A stretch of 64,000 nucleotides of DNA from Icerya purchasi (lineage: Eukaryota > Arthropoda > Insecta > Hemiptera > Monophlebidae): positions 167,169,363-167,233,362 of the forward strand of contig CM077116.1 of the NCBI GenBank assembly GCA_039619475.1. The letters are read 5' to 3'. The notes beneath the pieces were generated by a model. It was not told the origin of the DNA, ran no database searches, and saw only the letters and a program-made list of their open reading frames with translations. How positions within the stretch are numbered: the stretch's first letter is position 1; each line of letters begins with the position of its first letter. Positions 45,336 through 57,720 of the stretch are shown here, in pieces. Position numbers and translations under genes: made by a program.

Positions 45336-48300
45336 TGGAATCTGTCTTGGGTCGAAAATACTCATCTTCCGATTCTGCGACAATCCACTATTAGACTGCT
45401 GAAGCGAAACTAAACAAAATAATCACATTGCTTAGGGTAGTTCAATGGAATGCCCGTAGCATCTTGTGTAATTTGTGCGAGTTTGAGGTTTTTGTATTTA
45501 ATAATAACTTCGATATAATATTATTATGTGAAACTTGGTTATCCCCTGATAAACAGTTCCACTTAAGAAATTACAGCTGTTATCGTGATGACAGAGCCGA
45601 CGGGTACGGCGGCGTCGCCATACTAGTGAGAAATGACATTGATCATGATCTGATTCAAACTAATTTAAAATCATTTAGTAACAATTCGGAATCTAATGCA
45701 GTTCCCATCAGGGTAAATGTTTGTAATTCTTCATTTTATTTTATATCATATTATTCTCCCCCGGGACATTTTATCAATCCAACATCTGTTTCAGCTACTC
45801 TTGCCAGTTTAAGTTCGTGGCCTATAATTTTCAGTGGAGATTTTAATGCTTTGAATAGGATGTGGGGCTGCAATTGCAATGATAGTAAGGGAGCGGCAGT
45901 CATAGAAATTCTCTCTGAATCTAATCTGTGCCTTCTAAATGACGGTACACCGACTAAAATTCCTCATCCATCTCGGTCTATGAATCCGGTTGATTTGACG
46001 ATGGTGTCGCCCGATATTTATCTCGATTGTTCATGGTCAGTATTTTCCGATTCTCTTGGTAGCGACCATCTTCCCATATTATTTGAAATCAATAACAAAC
46101 ATAGAAATCCATCATCATTCCCTGAAATCAAGGAAGTCGACCAAAGGAAGCGCTGGAAACTCTTAGATGGTGGTTGGGAAAAATTTAGAAATATTATGGA
46201 ACAACAGGTAGGTAAAATCCAGATGGAAACTACCCCATTGGGACAGTATAATCTTTTTCTAAAAATGTTAAGCTTTGCCTTGGATCAATCTTTTCCGAAA
46301 CCATCTCCATATCTAGGTAACAAACCGGCTTCTCCCTGGTGGAACAGGGAATGTGGGGAAAAGATTAAAGAACGGAATCAGGCACTAAACGTTTTTCGAA
46401 GAAGTGGTACGATGCAAGCTTACCTTGAATATAAAAGGATTAATGCGGAAACACGTAGACTTCTCAAAAGCACCAAAAGAGCCTCTTGGAGGAGATTTTG
46501 CTCATCGTTTAATCGAAACACTCCGCTCAAAGTTATCTGGTCTTTAGCTAAACGATTCAAGAATAAGAATTTCCACTCCACATCTCTAAAAAGTGATTGT
46601 TGGTTCGACCAGTTTACTTGCTCTGTAGCCCCGTGTTATGTTCCTTGCATCTCGGAAGTATATGGAATCGAGCTTCAAAACAATTATCAACAATCTCATA
46701 TTCTGTCCAATCCCATATTAGTCGAGGAACTAGGATTGGCATTAAAGAATAAAGGAAAGATTCTTCGCCGGGGATAGACGGTATTACTTATTCGATTCTG
46801 AAAAATTTAGGAAACAAGGCAAAAAGCGTTCTGGTACAAATATTTAATGAATTGTTATTCAACTCAGTCACTCCACTTGAATGGACACAATTCATAATAA
46901 TTCCTATTTTAAAATCCGGTAAATCTCCGTTAGAAACTACGTCTTACAGACTGATCTCACTGGCTTCTTGTGTTAGAAAAACATTCGAAATAGTCATTAA
47001 TAATAGGCTTGTTTGGTGGATAGAGAATAAAAAAATCTTCCCAACCGGAATGTTCGGATTTAGACCGGGCCTTGGAACGTTAGACTGCACTGCTCATATA
47101 GTGAACGAAATCTATGCTTCTTTTTTGAGAAAGGAATTCCTTTCGGCCATTTTTCTGGATATCAAGGGGGCATTTGATAATGTTAGTATTCTGACATTAC
47201 ATCGGCAGCTAGTAAGTATAGGAGTTCCAACAGTCTTGGCTAAGTACATCAGCAACTTGTTTCTCAGCAAAAAACTTAAATTTTTGAACCCGGTCAACAA
47301 GGAAATGGTTGGTAGAGTTGCTTACACGGGTTTGGCACAGGGATCAATTTTAAGCCCGGTTTTGTTTAATATCTATGTATATTCAGTCTTCAGCATACGG
47401 TTGCCACATAACTCACAAATTTTCTCCTATGCTGATGATTTTATCATACTGAATAGAAATAAAGAGATAAAGGAATGTACAGTAGAGAGCAATCAGTCAG
47501 TCTACTTATGTGGCAAATTCTTTCAGGAAATTAGACTGGAAATTTCCCCTGCTAAGTCTACTGTTGTGATATTCACATTAAGACCCTATAACTCAGAATG
47601 TATTAAGATAAAAATAAATGGGATTAATATCGCGCATAAGTCTTATGTGAAGTACTTGGGATTGTATTTGGATTCAAGGCTTACTTGGGCTCGTCACATC
47701 CAAATATTTCAAAGTCAAATCTTGAAAACACTGAACCCCCTGAAGGCTATTGGAAACGCTTCATGGGGATCCGACCCTGTAATTCTAGACTTGTTATATA
47801 ACTCACTGATACTTTCCAGAATTGATTATGGCTCGATATTTTATGGCTCAGCCTCCAAATCGAACCTTAGGAAACTAGATACTCTACAGAATATCGGACT
47901 TAGACTTATAACAGGAAATGTTCGATCCGCTCCAGTAGCGGGTCTTGAAGCAGAGACGAAGTTGCCCCACTACAGTTAAGAAAAAATATATTGGCGGATA
48001 GATTTTTATTAAAGTACTGTAATTATAGTTATCCGCATCTGCTTAATATTACTTATAGTATTAGTAATAACTGGAGATTTCTTTCCTCTAAACTACCGTT
48101 ATTATCAGCCAGAATTCCTCAATACTATAAATATTGTCCGGCCCTAATTCCTAAATATCTAACTAAATATTTCAGAATTCCATACAAAATTAACCTTATT
48201 AATTTAAACATTAATACAACATTATTTGACATATTAGACATAATCAGAATGCTCTTCTCGGTCGGGAAGCAGATCTTACTACCGCATTAGAAACAGCATT

Positions 48301-49590
48301 TTCTGGATATTCCAAAATCTTCACTGATGGCTCCAAATCCGGTCGGAATTCCGATCCTGCTGGTGCTGCCTTTGTTGTTGACGAAGTTATTGTACAAAAA
48401 TTCAAACTCCCACCTTTGGCATCTATCTTCTCAGCCGAACTGTTGGCAATTGCCAAGGCCTGCGACTATATACTTAATGTACTTGGTAGCAGGGGCACAT
48501 GTGTTATATGCAGCGACAGCCTTAGCTCCCTTTTAGCGCTACAAAATTGCCTCTTTAAACCCAACTATCATCCCACTGTTTGGGAGATAAGGGAGAAATG
48601 TTCGATCATCATTTTACAGGGCGGTGTTGTGGAGTTTTGTTGGGTTCCAAGTCATGCGGGGATCGAACTAAATGAGGTGGCCGATAGGGCCGCCAAGGAT
48701 GCGCCTTCAATGGGTATTGAATTTCCTTTTATTCTAGCTGGTGATTTAAATTTTGTAATTAACCGCAATCATTATACGTCCTGAAATAAGCATTGGCGAT
48801 TGGCCAGAAAGGGTTCATACTTTAATATCGTCCAACCTTTAATTCCGACACACCCATGGTATCTCCACGTGTCAATTTCAATGTCTCCTCATCTCCTCCG
48901 CAGATATGTTACTATATTGTGTAGACTGCGTATGGGGCATTCTCGTGTGTCACATAATTTTATGCATGCTGATAACCAGGGTCAATGCAATAACCATTCG
49001 TCTGTTAATTTTTTGGAGAACATAAATCATCTTTTGTTTAATTGCGAGAAATTTGAAAACAGTAGACATACTTTTTTTAATAAATTGATATCCCTCGGTA
49101 GGTATCCATCGTATTCCCTGCATCATTTGCTAGGATGCGGAGAGAAGGCTCAATTTTTGATTTTTAAGTTTATTTTTCAAAACAAGATTGTTATTTAACT
49201 TATTTGTATGGAGGACTATTTTATAATTTGGTACACTTCAATGCTCATTTATCTTATTTTTTTATTTTTTTTTCCTTCTCTCCCGGAGTTTGTTTATCCT
49301 TACTATTCACAGGTATTTATTGTCTTCCGTTAATAATAGTTCTGTCAAGTGCGACCTATATTGATTGAGTTCAACCAGAAGATATGATCATCGCCGACCA
49401 CAAAGATATGGTGCAATTTGTACTATCCTAATCTAACGAGCAAAATATTATGGCTGTTCAGTTGAGTCTGGAATTTCAAGTTCCCGGGTTCTGACCAGAA
49501 CAGTCAGGTTATTGTCCAAACGATTCCAGGCAGACAGGCTGTGGGTAATGTTAATTCGTTTACGGCCATAGTTGTCCGGAAATTCAAAAA

Positions 49591-49600
<10 letters not shown>
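45336..49600 (+). mobile_element. I/R1-like non-LTR retrotransposon with near-complete ORF2
   Basis: Holds endonuclease, RT, RNase H and a C-terminal region in order, a 3'UTR of about 390 bp, and poly-A at 49586-49599 followed by (AT)n. No ORF1 was seen upstream. It is a different family from those at 12.6, 24.3 and 31 kb. Confidence 0.85.
45428..49198 (+). pseudogene. I/R1-like ORF2 (endonuclease, RT, RNase H), three frameshifts and a stop
   Basis: Endonuclease: VVQWNARSI, LLCETWLSP, FSGDFNALNRMWGC and SLGSDHLPI. After WWNRECGEK a frameshift near 46757 moves to PGIDGITYSILKNLG and the RT: FLDIKGAFDNV, TGLAQGSILSP and the box YADDF, then YLGLYLDSRLTWARHI. Frame changes follow near 47975 and 48285, then RNase H: FTDGSKSG, SAELLAIA, CSDSLSS and ELNEVADRAAK after WVPSHAG. 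A TGA at 48782-48784 probably replaces a Trp codon (TS*NKHW). The end is HLLFNCEKF...FQNKIVI. All catalytic acids are kept, so it died recently compared with family C copy 2. Confidence 0.9.
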
Positions 49601-49630
<30 letters not shown>

Positions 49631-50035
49631 CTTGCTCAGTTGGTCCGGATAGATGGCTGGTGAATTGTCCTTGTCATTGGATTTTCATTTGCTCATTTTT
49701 CCAATACGTTTTTCTTTATTCATATAAAAGGAGGAAAGAAAAAAGAAAAGAAAAGAAAAAGAAAGATAAAAAGAAGAGGAGAATAGAAGAGAAGTGGAAT
49801 AATTTAGACTTATTTTGATATGGAAGTGGCCAAATGGTAAGAAAAAAAAAAAAAAAAAAAAAATCAAAAACAGAACCAAGTGGAGAAAGAATCAAACACA
49901 AAGCGCACAACTTATCTTAAACACAATTCGATGCCCTTATGTGTCTTTCCGTGGTGGAATAACCAACGTCCAATATTTTAATAAGAAAGATTAAGGGATA
50001 CTGTTTAGGTACATCACTGATTTTCAGCCTTTGCA
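49601..50035. other. Legumain intron, simple-sequence rich
   Basis: (AT)n 49600-49625, an A/G-rich run near 49730-49795 and a poly-A of about 22 at 49841-49862 that may mark another retroelement tail. No gene. Confidence 0.5.
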
Positions 50036-51430
50036 GATTGCACTCATTAACCATCGAATTTCTTTGGATCCCTGGTCATGCCGGAATTGCGGGCAACGAA
50101 AAGGCGGATTATCTTGCTCATTCGGCTATTTCTTCTGGGCGGCCAGTCGGACGAATTCCGTCTCATGAATTATTATATATAGCAAAAAGTATCCAAAAGG
50201 CCAATTGGAAATCTTTTTATAAATCACCCTTCTCCAGTCCTAATTCACAATATTTTTCCATTCACCCTAATCCACCTACTCAACCATGGTATCTACATTT
50301 TCCGCACCTTCCCCGATTCACCATATCTGCTATCTGTCGTCTTCGATCTGGTCACAGTCGACTTCCTGCTTCATTGTATCGTTTCTCCATAGTGTCCTCT
50401 CCTATTTGTCCGCTGTGTATCGATAACACAGTCGTATGTGACTCTGATCATGTATTCTTTGAATGCTCCTCTTTATCATCGGAAAGGGCAGCTCTATACG
50501 CGGAGCTTCTCTCACATGATGTTCCAACTCCATATTGTGTGTCCCTTATTCTCTCATTACAGTCAACGTTGATCATACCAATTGTAGCAAAATTCCTATC
50601 CTCTGTACTTCATTATATTAATATCTAATCCTTTCAGTAGTTCTCTTTGGCATTCCTAACTTATCGTGTCCAGTTATTTCCAACGAACTCCTCTCTAAAC
50701 GAAGAACACGCACTGATGTTGCACTTACAGTTACAAACAGGCACAGCTCGCAGTGAATTTTACGGGCTCGCTGTCGCATTTGCGGCCCTAACGGTAGATA
50801 GGTGAACTCCTTGTCAGCTGGCACTGCGGGCGCTGCTGTTGCAGTGTGGCCATAGTGTAGGGGGGGGGATCCTGCTCATTTCCTTTTAACAGAATGATTT
50901 AACTATTCCCTAGGCAAATGAGTATATATGGTAGGTGCTGTTTTTGCAGTCGTCGCCATAAATGTGATTAATGTTTCATAATTAAGAACTATAAACTTTG
51001 CTTTATAGTGATGGAGAAAGTCATTGAACTTTCGGATAATTGTTTGCGGGCGCTAAGCGCTGTGTTCTATATAGGTTTCGTGCTTGATGGATCTAACTGC
51101 TTTTTAAACATCCCGTATTTCTTCTTCCTTAATTATTTATAGCCAGATTCCTTTGTCCGTTTGTACTGTGGGCTCTGTAATTGCAGATGTGGCCATGGTA
51201 TGGGACAGCTAACTCCTTTTGCTCTTACCTTCGTCATTCCTTTTCTTTTCAGGATGCATAAGTTTGGCATTTTTCGACGTTGATTGTTATTGTTTCTCCA
51301 TCTTTGGTATAGCATTTTTTGTCAGATTCCATTCCTTGTTACTCCTAATTGCTGCTATGTACACATGTTGATGGGTAATCGTCCGTTGCTGACAAGCCCA
51401 GGGAAAAACCCAGACAAGAAAAAAAAAAAA
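50036..51430 (+). pseudogene. I-like ORF2 3' fragment with long 3'UTR
   Basis: Reads from the end of RNase H (LTIEFLWIPGHAGIAGNEKA) to TAA at 50628, with the intact knuckle CPLCIDNTVVCDSDHVFFEC and the conserved ending LLSHDVPTPYCVS. The 3'UTR runs about 800 bp to GGGTAATCGTCCGTTGCTGA, CAAGCCC and poly-A (51419-51430). It is the same family as the fragments at 6866, 29966 and 52146. The coding remnant is uninterrupted, so this copy is fairly young. Confidence 0.82.
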
Positions 51431-51605
51431 GTTATGATAGATAATCATTTAATATACTTATAATGGACACCATTAAACTCAACATTTGAATTTTTTTACG
51501 ATGCAAGCTGTCGTCAGTTCGTTTAGTAGAACTTTTTATTTATGCACCACGTTAGAGTTGTCGTTGTTGTTATTTGTGCTGTAATATTTATTAGGGAATG
51601 GTTTT

Positions 51606-51735
51606 TTAAACTATTTTGTTCATCTGCCACATTTTCTTAAAAGTCGACTGAGATCCAATATCGCTGTAGAATCTACTACACTTATTTCTTTTAATATTTT
51701 CTAGGGATTTCTCATAATGGCCTGCTGTGTTTTGT
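51606..51735 (-). pseudogene. Small retroelement pre-RT fragment, reversed
   Basis: The minus strand reads HYEKSLENIKRNKCSRFYSD, IGSQSTFKKMW and QMNKIV, which looks like the linker before the RT of a non-LTR element. It lies head-on against the plus-strand CR1-like RT that begins about 51740, suggesting an inversion or twin priming. Weak assignment. Confidence 0.4.
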
Positions 51736-51748
51736 AAATAAAAAAGGA

Positions 51749-52145
51749 GTGCAAAATCAATTTGAAAACTACCGACCAATAACAGTAGCATCTGTAATAA
51801 CTAAAATATTAAAACACTACATTGATAAACATTTAAGAAATTATGTGGAAAAAAACAACCTACTCTATGAAAATCATCATGGTTTTAGAGAAAAAAGATC
51901 CTCGATAACATTTTATCGGGAACGATTGTAAATAATATAAATACAGGACTATCGATGGGGAACCAATTTTTAATTACATTTATTGACCTGTCCAAAGCGT
52001 TTCACTCAGTTGACCATGAATTGCTGATTAAGGACTTTGAAAATTTGGTCATTAAAAATAATAAACTAAAGCGATTGATGAATCATATAATAACTAGCGG
52101 AAAATCATGGTCAAAATCGCAGGGAATAAAAGTAATGAAAAAACT
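51749..52145 (+). pseudogene. CR1-like RT, copy B, first part
   Basis: FENYRPITVASVITKILKHY, YVEKNNLLYENHHGFREKRS and (in the next frame) FLITFIDLSKAFHSVDHELL are the finger and first catalytic-Asp region of a CR1/L2-type RT. A frameshift lies near 51928. It continues after the inserts with VGQGIILAPILF-like sequence (about 52500) and the AD-D box near 56562. Confidence 0.82.
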
Positions 52146-52481
52146 TCGCTATTTCGTTTCTCCGTTACTCAGTCTCCTCTTTGTCCATTTGATCCGTCAG
52201 AAGCAAACTTCGTTTGTGATGCGAACCACATTTTACTTGAATGTCCTTCCATTTCTTCAGAACGCGCGATAATGTATTCCGGTCTTTTGCGTCTTGGCCT
52301 CCCTACGCCCTTCAGCGCTCACAGCATCCTTTCTTTTCCGTCTCCTCTAGTTATTCCTTTGTTAGCTTCTTTCGTATGTTTCATTTGTAATATTTTTCCT
52401 TTATAATTATTAATACTATCATACCGTTGAAGTGAGTAACGTCCTTAGCTGACATGCTCAAAAAAGAAAAAGGAAAAAAAA
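52146..52481 (+). mobile_element. I-like 3' tail inserted into CR1-like RT
   Basis: 336 bp: CPFDPSEANFVCDANHILLEC knuckle remnant, LLRLGLPTPFSAHSILSF, a stop at 52404-52406, GTCCTTAGCTGACATGCTCA and an A-rich tail. It is flanked by AATGAAAAAACT at 52134-52145 and 52482-52493. Copy A (near 20978) shows the uninterrupted sequence. Confidence 0.9.
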
Positions 52482-52799
52482 AATGAAAAAACTATTCGAT
52501 ACGGGGTAGGTCAGGGTATCATATTGGCCCCCATTCTTTTTCTAGTTTACACCAGCTCGTTACAGAAGCATATTGAAAATGCGAAGTTAGGGGGAAGTCC
52601 CCTAGTGGCGGACACCTAAGGTTTTTAGAAAATTTAAAAAAAAAACTACTTGGAGAAATGTAACTTTATTTATTGATTAATTAGTTAACAAAGTTTAGAA
52701 ATCGAAATAAATGAACAAAAATGCAACTTCTGCATAAACTTATTTATAAACTCAAATAAAACTTTCGCAAAGAAAAATGCAATCACTACAAGTGGCACC

Positions 52800-53614
52800 T
52801 AGTACCATCGGGACTCACTTGTGTTGGGTGTGAGTGTTTCAAGAATAGCTGCAACCATTGCAGAAAAATATCACCACTTATCCAGCCTTTTGGCTGAGCT
52901 ACACTTACGCTTTGGGCTGGAACATTTTATTCATTATTTGCCTCGGAAAGACAAAAAATGGCACTATGAAATGGTCGATAGCACTCATGCAAAACAAAAC
53001 TGTTATATTTTTGCTTTTTTCAGCAGATGTGAGCTTTTCTACTTGATAAGCAGCTTTCGGAGCAAGAACTTTTTAATGTTTGTGTACGCAACTGACTCCA
53101 GTTTCATCACAGTTATAAATGTTGGAGAACGGAAATTTGTACTGCGTCTTCAGTTTTTCAAGGTTGTTATAAAAGAGATTCACTTGTGGTTTATCAAACT
53201 CTACGGCCCGCATCGTGCTTGTCGACGCGAAAAGTCGTAGTAAAAATGCTTTCCAGTAGTATATTTCCCTTTGTTAAAGCGATGAGGGATCTTTGTAGTT
53301 TCAGCCAAGTTGAAAGCTAACTTCAGGAATTCTTTTTTCATCAGCGACAGACAACCATTGGACAAATCTTTTATATGGTCCACTAAAATTTCTTCAAACT
53401 CGGGTGAAAATTTGTTAGTAAATCTACCGATCTTTGGTTACAATGTTACTTCTTCTCCACGGTTCCACGCTGATGTCTTATCATGTAAAGTGCTTTTGGG
53501 GATGCCGTAGCGCGACGAAGCTTCTCTCAAACCCATTTCTTTGCACAGAACCTTATTTATCGCAGTCTGTAAACTTTGTTGGTCACATTTTTCTTTCTTT
53601 TTTATCCCTTCCAT
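52800..53614 (-). pseudogene. Pogo/Tigger-like transposase, truncated
   Basis: The Met at 53614 (MEGIKKKEKCDQQS) begins the psq-type helix-turn-helix: VLCKEMGLREASSRYGIPKS then TLHDK. A stop lies near 53440. The CENP-B-like second helix region follows (DHIKDLSNGCLSLMKKEFLK, IPHRFNKGKYTTGKHFYYDF). The DDE_1 domain starts VNLFYNNLEKL and NIYNCDETG (first catalytic Asp), with KVLAPKAAYQVEKLTSAEKS after another stop, then SGDIFLQWLQLFLKH. The segment with the remaining catalytic Asp residues is missing, so an internal deletion ends it near 52800. Protein-dead. Confidence 0.82.
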
Positions 53615-53684
53615 TTCAATTTATCTCCGGTTTTCTATCTTTTGAGACAATGTACAAGCATTATTATAATAAGTATAAATATTT

Positions 53685-56070
53685 ATAAGAAACAACCACT
53701 TGTTCACGGTCCAGTGTTAAGGGGACATGGAATCGCCACAATTTTGTTAGTAGGGTAAATATGGGCTCTGAAGTAGCGTATGGATAATGTCAGCATTTAG
53801 AGGTGGAATTCCAGAGAGGGATGGGTGTGACGTCACTCTTGGCACTTTGCAACTGTGTTTTCTTAGAACTTTGCCAATTATTTTCTGATACCTTCCAATT
53901 TATTTTTAGCACTTTGCTAACTTTTTTTTTTTTTTTTTTGGCACTATGCCAATCTTTTTGACACTTTGCGAAAACTTTTATTTAGCACTATACTGCTGTT
54001 TTTTCTTGAAATCTTGCCTAGTGGTTCAATCACGTCCTGGCACACCCCACTCTGACCACACTGTTATTTGGCCAGTTCTAACGTTGTAATATTACTTAGC
54101 CGCCTAGTACTTTCCAACACCTCACAGAACCCCGAGGCAGCCCCAGCCTCCCTCTCAGCCAGCCCGATCACACCTCAAAGATGCCAGAACATTAGACATG
54201 ATAGACACTAATACGTACTATAATATATGCCAACACAACCATTTTTCAATTATACATTACTAGCGGAGCCAAGCTAAACGGCTGCTACGGCAATCGTTGC
54301 ACACAAGAGCCCTCTATTTTGTTTTCTACAGCAGCTCCTCCGCCTTCACCATTTATATATCTTCAGCTTAGCAATCACTGTGGCTATAAAATGTTTTAGG
54401 TATACCACAATGGTCTCCAGCTGACTATAGAGTTTATTAGTGGAATCGCTCATATCTTTGAGTGCCTGGCCTAACACATCAGCCGGGCTTTGTCTTCGGC
54501 CGTCCACTGCTGGAAGCTCCACTCAATATCTTCAACATGACAATCATGCAGCTGTTTAGTAAGAGCATCCTACAGAACGATCACGTTCAAGACATTTACT
54601 AGACGTCTGCCCAGCATGTTCACAAACCTATCCTGTACAGCAAGGATATTTTTAAGTGCCTCTGTAAGCATTCTTTTTAGACTGACGGATGCGAGCATCT
54701 CCCGCAACTATACCAATCACTACTTCATCATTCATAATCTCAGCTCAGTCTACTTCTAATTAAAATTTTGCGTTTGTTGTACAAATTGGGAAATTTTCCC
54801 TAGGGTGGTCCATTTTCACTAAATTTTTGTGTTTTGTGCCTCAGATGGTGGCTATAATAAAATTGAGGCGATTTTAGTTTAAAATGGGGTAAATTGTTGT
54901 TTTTGCAACTAAACTACCGATATTTTGGAGTAAAATGGTCGTTTTTTGCTCTAAAATGTGACGTTTTTGTCGTGAGTATTTTAGTCCTAAATGAAATAAT
55001 TTGCATGTAAAAAGGACTGAGTAGCTGAAGCTGTATAACTTGGAAGACAAAGCCCGGCTCAATGTGTTAGGCTAGGCACTCAAAGATGTGAGCGATTCCA
55101 TTAGTAAACTCCATAGTCAGCTGGAGACCACTGTGGTGGACTTAAAGCGTTCTACAGTCACAGAGAATGCTAAGCTGAAGATATACATGGCGGAGGCGGA
55201 GAAGTTGCTGTGGAAAACGAAATAGAGGGCTCTTGTGTACAAAGATTTACATAGCAGCCGTTGAGCTTAGCTTCATAGGTAATGTATAATTGAACAATGG
55301 TTGTGTTAGTGTATGTGATAGTATTTATTAGTGTCTATCATGTCTATCACGACGTTCTGAATCTTTGGGGCGTGGTTGGGCCAGCTGAGAGGCATATGGG
55401 GTGGCTGGAGGTGCCTCAGGGTTCTACAGGGTGTTGGAATGTGGCTGGAGCACAACCGAGCGGCTACAATGTTACAATTGGCCAAATAATGATGTGGTCA
55501 GTGTAGCTGTGGGGTGTAGTGGGTATAGGAGGGTGCCATATGGGCTAATCTCATAGAGGGAGAAGATTGAGACATAACTGGACGGCTAGGTGATAGTACA
55601 GCATTAGAACTGGCCAAATAACAGTGCGGTCAGGCTAGCTGAGGGTAGTAGAGTGTGTAGTAAATGGCGTCTGAGTTATGGTCAGGTGGGGTGCAGGGGG
55701 TTTGGAAAATTCTAGAATCATGATAAGGGGGTGGTGGAGTGTGCGAGAATGTGATCGAACTGCTGGGCAAGATGCCAGGAAAAAACAGTGGTGTAGTGCC
55801 AAAAAAGAAAGTTGGCAGAGTGCTAAAAAAATTGGCAAGGTGCAGGGAAAATAGTTGGAAAAGTGCTAGGAAAATATGGTGGCAAAGTGCCGAGAGTGAT
55901 GTCACACCCCTCACTCTCTGATATTCTAAGTTTCCCACTGACATAACCCTGTATGCTGTTCTAGAACGCCCACATTTACTCTACTCACAAAATTGTGGGA
56001 ATTCCTTGTCCCCTGGTACCAGACACAAGTTGTCTCTTAACACTGGACAGTGAACAAGTTGTTTTTGGAA
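53685..56070. repeat. 2.4-kb imperfect foldback (long inverted repeat)
   Basis: The left arm, about 53685-54560, pairs with the right arm, about 55020-56070. Shared words in opposite orientation include CTTGTTCAC.GTCCAGTGTTAA at the outer end, GTGTGAC(G/A)TCACTCT, GGCACTTTGC, AGAGCCCTCTATTT, ATCTTCAGCTTAGCA and AAAGCCCGGCT near the centre. Both arms encode relics of one coiled-coil-like phrase (SQLETTVVDLK and SQLETIVVYLK). The unpaired centre is about 460 bp. A further partial copy of the outer arm follows at about 56040-56130. Confidence 0.8.
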
Positions 56071-56553
56071 AAGTGCCAAAAAAATAATAAAAATTTGACA
56101 AGGGGCTAAAAGTGCCAAGAGTGATGTCACACCCTTCCATCTATGGCATACCCTGCTTACATTACCCCATCGACTGTCCCAGAACTCCCATATTTACTCC
56201 ATTTTTGTGTTCCACAACAAAACTATTTTGGAAATCAAATTTTTTTTTTACAGCAAATGAATAATAACAGAGCAACTACTTTTATTAATATTTACCACGA
56301 ATACTTTAATAGCAAGACTTATTAGTAATGCTCACTTGAATGTAATGTGATGCAGTGTTTTCCCATCAAAGACGGCAATCAACCGCTCCTGTAGTGGCTT
56401 TTGGCGTCACTGGCAAACTGTGTCCCGTGACCCTGTATCGTTATGCTCCCCCGCGCCCTGTAACCCATTTTTGAATTGAACATATTGTGACTTATCGAGA
56501 TAGTATAAGTGTCCGGCGTTAGGTGCCGTCTGGCGTTACGAGACGTTCCCCCA

Positions 56554-57560
56554 TACATTTTTGCTGATGATATGGTTATATTAATGGAACGCAGAAATTT
56601 AGGGATGGCAAAAAATTAATCCTTTATAATTACAATTGCCTACATGAACTTCATGTAAATATCAATACCTATGTATGTTTTTGTCCACTGTTAAAGAATG
56701 TAAATTACTTTAAATATCTAGGTATATATGTATCTATATCGATAAATACTTGAATTGAAAGAAACACATTCAAAGTTTAAATTCGAGAATAAGACAGACA
56801 ATTCCAGTTTTATATAAAATAAAGCAGAACTGTCACATCGGACACTATGTATATACTACATGTATAATTCAATAATAATGTCTAGAATTATATATGGAAT
56901 GCAAATATGAGGTGAGGCTAAGAAAACGGAAATAAACAAAATGAACAAAATACAGAAGAGGTGTTTGAAACTTATACTCCCCTATCGGAAGCATAATGAC
57001 TCTCGATCAACATGATGGGAGGAAAACAACGAAATATCCCCCAAGATGTACTATTTCTATTATAGATTACTAGAATTTAATGGCAATAATATAAAATCAC
57101 CATCCAAGTAAAAAATTTGGTTAACAAGAAACCAAAGTAATACATATTATATTTGTATCCGCGGCATAAATCTACGAATTAATAGCACTGATGATTCAGT
57201 TTTAATTAAATTAATAAGTACAATCCTTAATTATATAATAGAGAGGGAAAAATGTGTGTGTTGAAAAAGGAGGTTGAAAAGTGGTTGGGTGAATGGTACA
57301 AAGATTGAAGAACAAGTTACATCCTGATTCTCTCTACTCTATTATGCTTCTTTCTTTATGTATTTTGTTTTTGACTTTCTTGTGTCATTTCCTGATATTA
57401 AGTTTTCAAAGAAGATCATGTTTTTCACTTTTAAAATATTAAATTGCCTGCATGTACTGGTGTATAGGTATGTATTGCGATTCGTTTTATGTATTTGCAT
57501 GTGTACTACATATGTATACTTTTACTTAGATGTAATGCTAGATTTAATAACATTATGATT
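56554..57560 (+). pseudogene. CR1-like copy B, 3' part of RT and downstream region
   Basis: Resumes with the polymerase box (FADDMVILMER-like, near 56560) and continues with NYFKYLGIY-like sequence near 56700 and later RT C-terminal words matching copy A at 21300-22000. Many stops. Parallel to 59870 as well. Confidence 0.7.
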
Positions 57561-57720
57561 TATGGAATGAGCTAAAATAATTGCAGAGTTTATAATTTTT
57601 GTTTATTTGAATGAACGTTAATGTCAGTACCTCTCTGTTCCACTATATTTGGGCTAATGTCCATGTTGACGAAGCTATATATATAAAAAAAAAAAAAAAA
57701 ATTCGGGCACTCACACAACG

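Larger units (their letters stand above)
52591..56553 (-). mobile_element. Pogo-like DNA transposon, 3.96 kb, internally rearranged
   Basis: Ends are GGGGGAA(C)GTC with inner CACCTAA(C)G words, inverted at the two sides (52591-52625 and 56515-56553), with TA next to each end. It splits the CR1-like RT of copy B. The related site in copy A (near 21079) has no insert. It contains a pogo transposase remnant on the minus strand (52800-53614) and, in its other part, a 2.4-kb foldback. Confidence 0.8.
51740..57720 (+). mobile_element. CR1/L2-like retrotransposon, copy B, with nested insertions
   Basis: The backbone is 51740-52145, 52494-52590 and 56554-57720 (the last with a small insert near 57630-57700). 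It is interrupted by an I-like tail (52146-52481) and a pogo-like element (52591-56553). Removing both restores the order seen in copy A. The 3' end near 57700 keeps GGGCACTCACACAACG but is truncated. Confidence 0.8.

Noticed and set aside
49685..49910. Phe-rich membrane-like small proteins on the minus strand
   Set aside because: Low-complexity A/G run and a poly-A tail read backwards.
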